Shown: positions 36,916 to 45,271 of the stretch, one piece after another | Position numbering within the stretch: position 1 is the first letter of the stretch | Layout: each line of letters begins with the position of its first letter | Assembly (NCBI RefSeq): GCF_900104635.1 | Contig: NZ_FNWC01000007.1 | Coordinates: 744,001-808,000 of the forward strand | Reading direction: 5' to 3' | From: Coprococcus phoceensis | GTDB lineage: Bacteria > Bacillota > Clostridia > Lachnospirales > Lachnospiraceae | Length of the DNA stretch: 64,000 nt | Notes under the pieces: generated by a model | Database searches by the model: none | Told to the model about the DNA's origin: nothing | The model's input: the letters and a program-made list of their open reading frames with translations, nothing else | Program-made: the position numbers and the translations under genes

Positions 36916-37022
36916 TCAAAACGGAGATATATATTCATTGCTTTTGCAAGGCGAACTGGATCAGTCTCATCATATTTCTTAACAGTCTCACGGACCTGAT
37001 TAGCAATATATTCAATCTTCAA
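36783..37022 (-). pseudogene. ImmA/IrrE-type peptidase, N-terminal fragment
   Basis: The first ~45 residues (MKIEYIANQVRETVKKYDET, DPVRLAKAMNIYLRFDHLGT, then GCIKGFF) match the N-terminus of ImmA/IrrE metallopeptidases, which cleave XRE repressors of conjugative elements. The HExxH catalytic part is absent. The remaining frame runs antisense into the HNH gene, so the gene was cut at a junction near 36850-36915. This marks the right edge of the inserted defence cargo. It is next to the XRE repressor it would normally inactivate. Confidence 0.65.
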
Positions 37023-37105
37023 GGTTGATTCACTCCCCTTGTGTAATAGTCTAGATTAATTCAACTCTATGCTACCAAATCTAAGTGGCGAAAAAACTCC
37101 CTCGA

Positions 37106-37537
37106 TTAATCTTTTTTACGGCCATATTTATCTTTGGCAATCTGCTTACATTCAAGATAAGCATCCATAAGAGCGCGGAAGTAAGCATCTTTAGCTTCTT
37201 CGCTTACAGTACCACCGGCAAACATCTCTTTATTTGCCTTTAGCATTTCTTCTAAATTCTGAGAAGTTTTAGTGCCAGTAGTAGCACGCATTTCTTCAAC
37301 ATAATCCATACGATCTAATCCATAGCTTGGATCTTCAATTTCATCATTTTTTAAGTATTCAGTAGAAACGCCAAGTGCTTTAGCTAATTTATAGAGCTGT
37401 GCAGCATATGGTAAACGTGCTCCTGATTCATAGTTACCGATAGTGCGGACACCAATTCCGGCTTTATCAGCCAATTGTTGCTGTGAAAGTCCTAGGGCTG
37501 CCCGGTGTTCAATTACTTTGTCTCGAAAGGTCTTCAT
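37106..37537 (-). CDS. XRE-family repressor of the mobile element
   Basis: This 143-aa protein has an N-terminal Cro/C1 helix-turn-helix (RAALGLSQQQLADKAGIGVR, TIGNYESGARLPYAAQLYKL) and a helical C-terminal tail. The start is the ATG at 37537, 7 nt after GGAGG. It faces away from the element's rightward genes across a promoter region that contains at least three copies of a TTGCC-N3-AGTTGC repeat. It is therefore probably the element's own repressor, binding there to control both directions. Confidence 0.85.
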   Translation of the reverse strand: MKTFRDKVIEHRAALGLSQQQLADKAGIGVRTIGNYESGARLPYAAQLYKLAKALGVSTEYLKNDEIEDPSYGLDRMDYVEEMRATTGTKTSQNLEEMLKANKEMFAGGTVSEEAKDAYFRALMDAYLECKQIAKDKYGRKKD

Positions 37538-37591
37538 AACCATTCCTCCAATCAAATTTTGTAAAGAGTTGCCGATAGTTGCGACAATCTA

Positions 37592-37620
37592 TTGACACAC
37601 TTGCCAACAGTTGCTATAAT
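37592..37620 (+). promoter_or_regulatory. Rightward promoter of the element's regulatory/recombination genes
   Basis: This is a perfect consensus promoter: TTGACA (37592-37597), 17 bp and TATAAT (37615-37620). The middle repeat (37601-37614) lies wholly in the spacer, so a bound repressor would exclude RNA polymerase. Confidence 0.8.
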
Positions 37621-37642
37621 TCAAATCAGCAAATATAAGCAA

Positions 37643-37671
37643 ATTATAGCGAGAGTTGCTGAATAAGTCAA
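37643..37671 (-). promoter_or_regulatory. Leftward promoter of the XRE repressor gene
   Basis: On the minus strand, TTGACT (37666-37671), 17 bp and TATAAT (37643-37648) point toward the repressor gene. It faces the rightward promoter, and the leftward transcript crosses it. The two therefore interfere, which is typical of a switch. Confidence 0.75.
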
Positions 37672-37859
37672 CAGAAACTTGCCGAAAGTTGCATATAAGA
37701 ATGTATAATGAAGCATCTTGTTTGGGCAGAGGAGGAAACTGCTTATAGGACAGATGAGAATGTGCTTTATTTATAGAGCATTTTACAGGTTTCTTTCCCT
37801 TTACCTGAAAGCGTAATGGATGAAATAATTAGAACTTTTACGAAGGGAGTATGTTATAT

Positions 37860-38423
37860 ATGAGCAGAAAGAATACAGGGGCATGGAAAGCAATTCATTC
37901 CATGTGTGAAATGCAGGACATCAATGAAGAGGCATTATATCAGAAGGCAAAGATGCTTTTAAGTATCTATCGCCGTGTTTGTTGGTCCACTGTTGGTCGT
38001 GCGGAAGCAGTATCAGAGGACATATGCTGTTATTGTGGATCGGATGTAGATGGAGCACTTATTTATTTAGAGACCTTTGCACCAGATGAGCAGAAAGCCC
38101 GTTTTGAGGTCAGAATCCAGTCTTTATTTGAATCAAGATGGATGATGGAGATGATGGAAGGAGCCATGAGCAGGGTGTATGAGTTCCCTGATGGCGGGAA
38201 TCTGTTTTATGACATTCTTAATAAGGCCTATCTATGGAAAAACAAATGTACAGAAAGTGAGATGTTGGAGATGCTGAATCTTGAACGAAGTCGCTATTAC
38301 GACAAAAAGAAAGAAGCCATTATGGTGTTTGGCCTTGCTCTTTGGGGAGCAGAATTGCCTAAGGTGAAGGAATTTCTACAGGAGGAACCTGATGAAAGCC
38401 TGGCGGTGATGAGTACGACTTAA
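37860..38423 (+). CDS. Conserved conjugative-element protein of unknown function
   Basis: This 187-aa soluble protein (NTGAWKAIHSMCEMQDINEE, FAPDEQKARFEVRIQSLFES) belongs to a family I recognise from Tn916/Tn1549-like elements but cannot name. A region near the C-terminus (NLERSRYYDKKKEAIMVFGL) resembles the end of ArpU-type phage regulators, so a role in transcription control is possible. The start at 37860 is preferred over the ATG at 37851 because GGGAG is 9 nt upstream of it. The frame after the stop resembles coding sequence for a short distance, so the native protein may be slightly longer. Confidence 0.6.
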   Translation: MSRKNTGAWKAIHSMCEMQDINEEALYQKAKMLLSIYRRVCWSTVGRAEAVSEDICCYCGSDVDGALIYLETFAPDEQKARFEVRIQSLFESRWMMEMMEGAMSRVYEFPDGGNLFYDILNKAYLWKNKCTESEMLEMLNLERSRYYDKKKEAIMVFGLALWGAELPKVKEFLQEEPDESLAVMSTT

Positions 38424-38551
38424 GTCCGACAAACTTCCGACGGATTTACGATAAGGGTACGACGGGTATCCTACTGAAAGTCCGACCTTGTATCAGTTAT
38501 GATTGGTATGCTGGGAGAGCAGCATACTAAAAATGAATAAAGAATAGTTTT

Positions 38552-38587
38552 AGCCTTGTGCCCTTAATTGGGTGCAGGGCTATTTTT
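38552..38587 (+). terminator. Intrinsic terminator-like hairpin before the sigma-like gene
   Basis: A 12-bp stem (38552-38563 with 38570-38581, several G-U pairs) with a 6-nt loop is followed by TATTTTT. It would limit readthrough from the upstream gene into the sigma/xis/int genes. A second small stem, CTTCCG/CGGAAG, lies just after it. Confidence 0.6.
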
Positions 38588-38653
38588 ATGCCCTTTTTGA
38601 CTTTGCGGTGTGCTGACTCTTCCGGACAAAAAACGGAAGTGAGGAAAACACAC

Positions 38654-39079
38654 ATGAATTACAAGTATGAAATGGCATGCAAAGAAGCAGGAATGAGAGA
38701 GGAGGATATCCAGGCATTACGCAGAGAGTTTGACGCTGATTACAAACGTCTTAGCAGAGAAAATAAGAGAAAAGATAAGCTAGGCTTTTCTTCAGTATCT
38801 TTATCTATTATAACAAGTGATGGCGATGGTTTTGACTGTGAGATTGCAGATCCAAGAGCAAATATTGAAGAAGATTTCATCCATAATTGGGAGCTTCAGC
38901 GTTTAGGAGAACTGATGGCAGAGCTTGATCCAGTGGACAAAGAGTTCTTATATAATTGTTTCTCTGGAGAAAAGGATTTGGAGAAACGTATCTGTGAGAA
39001 GTATGGTCTTCAACGTAATCAGATGCAGTACAAGAGAAAGAAACTTTTAGAGCAACTTCGTCAGGGATTTGAGGAGTAA
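38654..39079 (+). CDS. Sigma-70-like/region-4 protein of the mobile element
   Basis: This 141-aa protein ends in a helix-turn-helix of the sigma region 4 kind (LDPVDKEFLYNCFSGEKDLE, then ICEKYGLQRNQMQYKRKKLL). It is the kind of small sigma-like gene found just upstream of xis/int in Tn916-type elements. I start it at the ATG at 38654 with GTGAGG upstream. The longer frame back to 38558 runs through the terminator hairpin. Confidence 0.75.
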   Translation: MNYKYEMACKEAGMREEDIQALRREFDADYKRLSRENKRKDKLGFSSVSLSIITSDGDGFDCEIADPRANIEEDFIHNWELQRLGELMAELDPVDKEFLYNCFSGEKDLEKRICEKYGLQRNQMQYKRKKLLEQLRQGFEE

Positions 39080-39128
39080 TAAGAAATTATAAAAAGATTT
39101 AAAAAGTTATTCAGCAAATGGCAGAAAG

Positions 39129-39145
39129 CTGTCCACATCTAAATA
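39129..39145. repeat. 17-bp sequence repeated inverted near the oriT-like region
   Basis: CTGTCCACATCTAAATA here is the exact reverse complement of 11472-11488, which lies just right of the oriT-like region. The pair brackets the defence cargo and the element's regulatory genes. A chance match of this length in a window this size is possible. Confidence 0.5.
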
Positions 39146-39248
39146 GTGGGAGGGGAATTCTCTCAGATGATTGCCAGACCATATGCAATGTGTGGGATTG
39201 TGTATGGTCTGGATAAGTTAACAACATAAAGATGGAGGATAGCACAGT

Positions 39249-39455
39249 ATGGAAAATATTTATGAAATTCCAATTTGGAAGAAATATACATTATCAGTTG
39301 AGGAAGCTGCAGTGTATTTCCGTATTGGAGAAAATAAACTGAGAAGTTTAATTAACGAAAATAAATCAGCGGACTATCTGCTATGGAATGGTAGCAGAGC
39401 TTTGATTAAAAGAGAAAAATTCGAGCGATTTGTTGATGAATTGGAAACCATCTAG
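39249..39455 (+). CDS. xis: Excisionase (Tn916 Xis family)
   Basis: This is a 68-aa winged-helix protein of the Tn916-type excisionase family (IPIWKKYTLSVEEAAVYFRI, LLWNGSRALIKREKFERFVD). It directs the integrase to excise the element. AGATGGAGGA precedes its ATG, and the integrase gene follows 80 bp later. Confidence 0.88.
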   Translation: MENIYEIPIWKKYTLSVEEAAVYFRIGENKLRSLINENKSADYLLWNGSRALIKREKFERFVDELETI

Positions 39456-39535
39456 GGAAAATTTTAGTACAACTTAGGGTCTGGTCGTGATATACTAACA
39501 GTATGAACGAGTCATGGCTCTTGGAAAGGAGCAAT

Positions 39536-40774
39536 ATGAGCGAAAAGAGACGTGACAATAAAAAGAGACTTCTTTGGGAAGGAGAAGTTCAGGAACAAAA
39601 CGGAAGATACAAATATCGTTACACAGATTCCAATGGAAAGAGAAAATCTGTTTATAGTTGGAGATTAACCAGTACAGATCCATTTCCTGCAGGTAAAAAA
39701 CCAGATTTATCATTGCGAGAAAAAGAACAGATTATTCAGAAGGAAGTATTGAATGGTGTGTGCAGTAATGATATGACAGTAATGGAATTGGTAGATCGAT
39801 ATCTTAGCTTAAAGAGAGGCGTGCGCCATAACACTGCAGCAAATTATAAATTTGTTCGAAATGTTTTGGCGAAAGAAGAATTCAGTGCAAAACGAATTGA
39901 CAAGGTAAAACTATCAGATGCTAAATTGTTTTTGATTAAACTTCAGGAAAAGGATGGCAGGGGATATAGTTCTATCCATTCAATCAGAGGCGTTCTTAGA
40001 CCGGCTTTTCAGACGGCTGTGGATGATGATTTGCTTCTTAGAAATCCTTTTGAGTTTCAGTTAGCTACGGTTGTTGTGAATGACTCTGTTACAAAGGAAG
40101 CTGTTACACAGGAACAGGAAAGGAAATTTCTAAAGTTTATTAAAGAAGATAGTCATTATAACAAGTATTATGATGGAATGTTTCTTTTGTTTAAAACTGG
40201 ACTTCGAGTAAGTGAGTTTTGTGGTTTGACAATCCACGATATTGATTTTGAAAATAACATGCTTCATATCACTCATCAGTTACAGAGAAAACGCGATATG
40301 CAATATAGTATTGAGGAGACAAAGACAACTTCTGGTACAAGAGATATTCCGATGACAGAAGAGGTTAGAGAGTGTCTTGAGAGAATAGTTGCGAATCGTA
40401 AGCATCCTAAGGTAGAGCCAATCATTGATGGTTATACAGGTTTTTTATTCTACGATAAAAACAACAGACCTATGGTGGCGTTGCATTGGGAGAAGTATTT
40501 TCACTATGCAATTGGAAGATATAACAGAACCTATAGATTGCAGTTACCAAAGATTACACCTCATATCTGCAGACATACCTATTGCAGTAATATGGCAAGG
40601 GCTGGAATGAATCCAAAGACTTTACAGTATTTAATGGGGCATAGTGATATTGGTGTAACGATGAACACTTACACACATCTTGGAGCTACAGATGCAAGAG
40701 CCGAATTAGAGAGATTACATTTAGCTGGTACATCAGACAGACATAAATCTCGCAAGATTGTAGGCTTGAACTGA
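39536..40774 (+). CDS. int: Tn916-family tyrosine integrase
   Basis: This 412-aa site-specific recombinase has an N-terminal arm-binding domain (MSEKRRDNKKRLLWEGEVQE; YRYTDSNGKRKSVYSWRL), a SAM-like domain, and a catalytic domain. The arginine is in KTGLRVSEFCGLT, HxxR in HICRHTYCSNMARAGMNPKT, and the tyrosine in TMNTYTHLG after YLMGHSDIG. I start at the ATG at 39536, 5 nt after GGAAAGGA, which matches the MSEKRRDN start of Tn916 Int. All catalytic residues are present, so the element could still move if its ends are intact. Confidence 0.93.
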   Translation: MSEKRRDNKKRLLWEGEVQEQNGRYKYRYTDSNGKRKSVYSWRLTSTDPFPAGKKPDLSLREKEQIIQKEVLNGVCSNDMTVMELVDRYLSLKRGVRHNTAANYKFVRNVLAKEEFSAKRIDKVKLSDAKLFLIKLQEKDGRGYSSIHSIRGVLRPAFQTAVDDDLLLRNPFEFQLATVVVNDSVTKEAVTQEQERKFLKFIKEDSHYNKYYDGMFLLFKTGLRVSEFCGLTIHDIDFENNMLHITHQLQRKRDMQYSIEETKTTSGTRDIPMTEEVRECLERIVANRKHPKVEPIIDGYTGFLFYDKNNRPMVALHWEKYFHYAIGRYNRTYRLQLPKITPHICRHTYCSNMARAGMNPKTLQYLMGHSDIGVTMNTYTHLGATDARAELERLHLAGTSDRHKSRKIVGLN

Positions 40775-40784
40775 TAAAAAAGTG

Positions 40785-40833
40785 CTGGTCTACGAATTTT
40801 AAAAATAGACCAATTGGTAGACCAATAGACCAA
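40785..40833. repeat. Integrase arm-type repeats near the element's right end
   Basis: Just after int there are three direct copies of TAGACCAA (40806-40813, 40818-40825, 40826-40833) and one inverted near-copy (CTGGTCTA, 40785-40792). Short repeats of this kind next to int are the arm-binding sites of Tn916-type integrases. The right boundary of the element should be a short distance beyond, before the phosphatase gene at 40941. The exact junction is not visible. Confidence 0.55.
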
Positions 40834-40940
40834 AGAAATATAAGAAAATATAAGAATTTATAAGAAATTAGGAAAAGAACAGAAATCCCCAAAAGCCTGT
40901 AAATAAAGGGTTTTAAGAAGATTTAAGGAGATATAAAAAG

Positions 40941-41402
40941 ATGATTAAAGTACTTTTTATTTGCCACGGCAACATCTGCCGCAGCACCATGTCCCAATTT
41001 GTATTCCAAGACATGATTAACAAGCAAGGTCTCACCGACCAATTTTATATTGATTCCGCGGCAACAAGCCGCGAGGAAATCGGCAACGGTCCACATTACG
41101 GAACGGTAAACAAGATGCGGGAAGTAGGGATTCCGGTACTTCCGCATCGCGCTGTACAGATGACAAAAAAAGACTATGAGAAATATGATTATCTCATAGG
41201 AATGGACGAAGCGAACATTCGCAATATGACAAGAATCGCAGGTGGTGATCCGGATGGAAAGATCCACATGCTTCTTGATTTTGGAAAAGCTCCAAGAGCG
41301 ATTGCAGATCCATGGTATACCGGAAATTTTGATGTTACCTATCGGGATGTGAAAGAAGGCTGTGAAGCGCTACTCGTTTATATTAAACAACATGATTTGT
41401 AA
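40941..41402 (+). CDS. Low-molecular-weight protein-tyrosine phosphatase
   Basis: This 153-aa cytoplasmic phosphatase has the P-loop CHGNICRS (Cx5R, about residues 8-15) and the general-acid aspartate in DPWYTGNFD near the C-terminus. It is full length for the family. AAGGAG lies 10 nt upstream of the ATG. It is the first chromosomal gene after the mobile element, and integration just upstream has probably replaced its native promoter region. It likely acts on protein tyrosine phosphates (the Wzb/YwlE group). The substrate is unknown. Confidence 0.93.
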   Translation: MIKVLFICHGNICRSTMSQFVFQDMINKQGLTDQFYIDSAATSREEIGNGPHYGTVNKMREVGIPVLPHRAVQMTKKDYEKYDYLIGMDEANIRNMTRIAGGDPDGKIHMLLDFGKAPRAIADPWYTGNFDVTYRDVKEGCEALLVYIKQHDL

Positions 41403-41413
41403 GGACGATTTTT

Positions 41414-41461
41414 CAGTCTCTCCAAAACGGAATAAAAGTTCCGGTTGGAGGGACTGTTTTG
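41414..41461 (+). terminator. Intrinsic terminator after the phosphatase gene
   Basis: CAGTCTCTCCAA (41414-41425) pairs with TTGGAGGGACTG (41445-41456, one G-U), followed by TTTT. It ends the phosphatase transcript. Confidence 0.8.
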
Positions 41462-41543
41462 TTATCTGTTGTCCTTATAGATTGATTTTCAAAATTGACG
41501 GGAAATGAAAAATCCTTTATGATATTTTGGAAGAAGAAAAATA

Positions 41544-41717
41544 GTAACAGTTCAGCCATAACAGCTCAAATTGGCTGTTACACAGCCTTTTTCGATGCTA
41601 ACGAAGCTGAAATCCTGCTTATGGAAGAACGCTATATACAAAGTCCACAAAAAATCTTCGTTTTCAAATTAGTTTGAACTCAGTTTTTTGTGACTTTGTG
41701 CACGGCTGAACTGTTAC
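41544..41717. repeat. MITE-like 174-bp element with 14-bp terminal inverted repeats
   Basis: GTAACAGTTCAGCC (41544-41557) and its exact reverse complement (41704-41717) bracket a non-coding segment that contains a further TAACAGC/GCTGTTA hairpin. Together with the terminator it accounts for the 335-bp gap before the ABC-F gene. A 60-codon open frame inside it has no coding signs. Its form fits a small non-autonomous transposable element or a dispersed structured repeat. No transposase with matching ends is in the window. Confidence 0.55.
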
Positions 41718-41737
41718 GAAAAATAGGAGTGTTGAAA

Positions 41738-43525
41738 ATGAATATATTGAATATAGAACACGTCAGTAAAGTATTTGGCGAGAAGACAATTTTCGATGAT
41801 GTTTCATTCGGGATTCAAGAAGGAGACAAAATTGGCATTATAGGAATTAATGGTACAGGGAAAACAACGCTGTTGCGTATGATTGCGGGAGTGGAAGAGC
41901 CTGACAGCGGACAGATTATAAAACAGAATGGGATTCGATTGGCGTATCTTTCGCAGCATCCTTCGTTTCCTGAGGGAGCGACTGTTCTTTCGTATGCATT
42001 TGACGGAATTGCGGAGAATGACTGGGCGCTGAAAAGTGAAGTGAAAAGTGCACTCAATAAACTTGGAATTACGGATCATGATATGAAAATGGAGCATCTT
42101 TCCGGCGGGCAGAAGAAAAAAGTAGCGCTTGCGAAAACGCTGACATCTTCGTTTGAAATTTTGCTTTTGGACGAGCCGACGAACCATTTAGATGGAGAGA
42201 TGATTTCCTGGCTGGAAGATTATTTGAAACGTTATAAAGGTGTTGTGATTATGGTAACGCATGACCGTTATTTTTTAGATAAAGTGACAAATCGAATTTT
42301 GGAAATCAGCCGTGGAAAATTATATGGGTATGAGGCGAATTATTCGAAATTTTTGGAAATGAAGGCAGAACGGGAAGAGATGGAGCTTGCTTCAGAGCGA
42401 AAACGCCAAAGTGTGTTGAGAATGGAATTAGAATGGGCAAAGCGCGGCTGCCGAGCAAGAACAACAAAGCAAAAGGCAAGATTGGAGCGATTAGAGCTTT
42501 TGAAAAACGGAAAAGCTCCGGAGACGGATCGTTTGGCAGAGATTGATTCTGTGGAAACGAGAATGGGCAAGAAGACGATTGAGCTCCACCATGTCAGCAA
42601 GAGCTACGGGGAGCGAAAGCTGATTGACGATTTTGATTATATTGTATTGAAAAATCAGAATCTTGGAATCGTGGGTCCGAATGGCTGCGGAAAGTCGACA
42701 CTGCTAAAAATGATTGCGGGACTTGTTGAGCCGGATGAGGGAACGATTGAGATTGGTGAGACGATTCGAATCGGCTATTTTGCACAGGAACTTCCGGAAA
42801 TGAATACGAGCCAGAGGGTAATCGATTTTGTGAAAGACATCGCCGAGTATATTCCGACGAAGGATGGAAGAATTACGGCTTCGCAGATGTTGGAGCGGTT
42901 TTTATTTACACCGGATATGCAGTATGCGCCGATTGAAAAATTATCGGGCGGTGAAAAGAAGAGACTTTATCTGTTAAGTGTCCTGCAGGCTGCGCCTAAC
43001 GTGCTCATATTTGATGAAGCGAACAATGATATTGATATTCCGACAATGACAATTTTAGAGGACTATCTGAACTCGTTTCAGGGAATTGTGATCACGGTAT
43101 CGCATGACCGCTATTTTCTGGACAACGTGGTGGACCGCATTTTTGAATTTGATGGAAATGGACATTTGCAGCAGTACGAGGGCGGATACACGGATTACAT
43201 AGAGGCGAAGCAGAAGCGGGAAGTGCCAAAAGAGGAAGTGAAGGCGAAAAAGAGTACCGGAAAAAATGATTGGAAACAGAATCGTCCGACAAAGTTGAAA
43301 TTTTCATATATGGAGCAGAAGGAGTTTGAGACAATTGATGAAGACATTGCCAAGCTGGAGGAAAAACTCGAAAAGCTGGATGCGGATATGATGGCGAATG
43401 CAACGAACTCTGCGAAACTTTCGGAACTTACTTTAGAAAAAGAGTTCGCAGAAAAACAGTTGGAAGAAAAGATGGAACGGTGGGTTTATCTGAATGATCT
43501 GGCAGAGCGCATTGCAGCGCAGTAA
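41738..43525 (+). CDS. ABC-F family ATPase (Uup/EttA-like ribosome-associated)
   Basis: This is a 595-aa soluble protein with two ABC domains and no membrane part. Walker A motifs are GINGTGKTT and GPNGCGKST, and signatures are LSGGQKKKVAL and LSGGEKKRLYL. Walker B motifs are LLLDEPTNHLD and, unusually, LIFDEANNDID in the second domain. A charged linker (about 220-290) and a C-terminal coiled coil (about 500-595, EEKLEKLDADMMAN) follow the Uup plan. ABC-F proteins act on ribosomes or, for Uup, on branched nucleic acids. Start at the ATG at 41738 with AGGAG upstream. A longer frame runs back into the MITE-like repeat. Confidence 0.9.
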   Translation: MNILNIEHVSKVFGEKTIFDDVSFGIQEGDKIGIIGINGTGKTTLLRMIAGVEEPDSGQIIKQNGIRLAYLSQHPSFPEGATVLSYAFDGIAENDWALKSEVKSALNKLGITDHDMKMEHLSGGQKKKVALAKTLTSSFEILLLDEPTNHLDGEMISWLEDYLKRYKGVVIMVTHDRYFLDKVTNRILEISRGKLYGYEANYSKFLEMKAEREEMELASERKRQSVLRMELEWAKRGCRARTTKQKARLERLELLKNGKAPETDRLAEIDSVETRMGKKTIELHHVSKSYGERKLIDDFDYIVLKNQNLGIVGPNGCGKSTLLKMIAGLVEPDEGTIEIGETIRIGYFAQELPEMNTSQRVIDFVKDIAEYIPTKDGRITASQMLERFLFTPDMQYAPIEKLSGGEKKRLYLLSVLQAAPNVLIFDEANNDIDIPTMTILEDYLNSFQGIVITVSHDRYFLDNVVDRIFEFDGNGHLQQYEGGYTDYIEAKQKREVPKEEVKAKKSTGKNDWKQNRPTKLKFSYMEQKEFETIDEDIAKLEEKLEKLDADMMANATNSAKLSELTLEKEFAEKQLEEKMERWVYLNDLAERIAAQ

Positions 43526-43553
43526 AAAGTTAAAGTGACATTTAGAAAAAGTA

Positions 43554-43582
43554 TTGACAAATAGGTTTCTAGTTGATAATAT
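43554..43582 (+). promoter_or_regulatory. Promoter of ilvN
   Basis: TTGACA (43554-43559), 17 bp and TAATAT (43577-43582) lie 52 bp before ilvN. A hairpin starts almost at the expected transcription start. Confidence 0.65.
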
Positions 43583-43584
43583 AT

Positions 43585-43608
43585 AAAAACAGAACGCACT
43601 CTGTTTTT
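43585..43608 (+). terminator. Hairpin with T-run in the ilvN leader
   Basis: The AAAAACAGA/TCTGTTTTT arms (43585-43593, 43600-43608) with a 6-nt loop and a run of T residues lie immediately downstream of the ilvN promoter. It could stop transcription from the ABC-F gene or act as a small leader attenuator. No leader peptide or T-box is visible. Confidence 0.5.
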
Positions 43609-43634
43609 TAAAAATAAGAAAGTAGAGGGATGTT

Positions 43635-44138
43635 ATGAGGAAACAAGTATTTTCATTATTGGTAAATAACAATGCGGGGTTGTTAAGTCGCGTTGCCGGA
43701 TTATTCAGCAGAAGAGGATACAGTATTGACAGTATCACAGCGGGAATTACAACGGATGAACGGTTTACAAGACTTACGGTTGTTGCAAGCGGGGATGAGT
43801 TGATCTTGTCTCAGATTGAGAAGCAGCTTCGCAAATTGGAAGATGTCGTTGATATTAAGATTTTGGCGGATGGAGAGTCGGTTTGCAGGGAGCTTATTAT
43901 GGTCAAAGTGATGGCAGATGCATCTGAGAGAGCAGAGATTATTTCTGTTGCTGATATTTTCAGAGCGAAGATTGTCGATGTGGAGAGAGAGTCGCTGATG
44001 CTTGAGATGACAGGAAATCAGTCGAAAGTAGAAGCTTTTTTGAATCTCCTGCAGGGATATAAGATTTTAGAGCTTGCAAGAACAGGAATCACGGCCTTGT
44101 CAAGAGGGTCAAAAGGTATCAAAGTAATTGATGATTAA
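43635..44138 (+). CDS. ilvN: Acetolactate synthase regulatory (small) subunit
   Basis: This 167-aa regulatory subunit of acetohydroxyacid synthase carries out valine feedback control in branched-chain amino acid synthesis. The N-terminal ACT domain (KQVFSLLVNNNAGLLSRVAG, residues about 3-75) and a C-terminal ACT-like domain (ELIMVKVMADASERAEI) are full length. The catalytic subunit ilvB is not adjacent. ilvC follows 66 bp later with a strong AGGAGG, so the two form a short operon. Confidence 0.93.
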   Translation: MRKQVFSLLVNNNAGLLSRVAGLFSRRGYSIDSITAGITTDERFTRLTVVASGDELILSQIEKQLRKLEDVVDIKILADGESVCRELIMVKVMADASERAEIISVADIFRAKIVDVERESLMLEMTGNQSKVEAFLNLLQGYKILELARTGITALSRGSKGIKVIDD

Positions 44139-44192
44139 TGTAGAAAGCTAGGGGCAAAGGTCCTTAACTATATATTCATGAGAAGGGTTTAG

Positions 44193-45221
<1,029 letters not shown>

Positions 45222-45232
45222 TCGTTATAATG

Positions 45233-45271
45233 AAAAGTAGGTAGATGCATTAAATGCGCTACCTACTTTTT
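45233..45271. terminator. Bidirectional intrinsic terminator
   Basis: AAAAGTAGGTAG (45233-45244) pairs perfectly with 45259-45270 (12 bp), with A-run and T-run flanks. It serves ilvC and the convergent glycosylase gene. Confidence 0.85.

Larger units (their letters stand above)
37569..37692. repeat. Operator-like repeats between repressor and rightward genes
   Basis: Three direct copies of TTGCC-N3-AGTTGC occur at 37569-37582, 37601-37614 and 37679-37692. A partial copy (GCGAGAGTTGC) is at 37649-37659. One copy fills the spacer of the rightward promoter and the partial one lies in the spacer of the leftward promoter, as expected for binding sites of the adjacent XRE repressor. Confidence 0.7.

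Noticed and set aside
7303..40878. A near-identical A-rich 16-mer at 7303-7318 and 40863-40878 as attL/attR
   Set aside because: It is low-complexity A-rich sequence with a mismatch and no supporting context. Such matches are expected by chance in this composition.
41495..41677. A 60-codon open frame before the ABC-F gene
   Set aside because: It lies across the MITE-like inverted repeat, has no binding site and no recognisable protein features.
43526..43634. A T-box riboswitch upstream of ilvN
   Set aside because: The gap is only ~110 bp and lacks the long leader, specifier loop and T-box motif.
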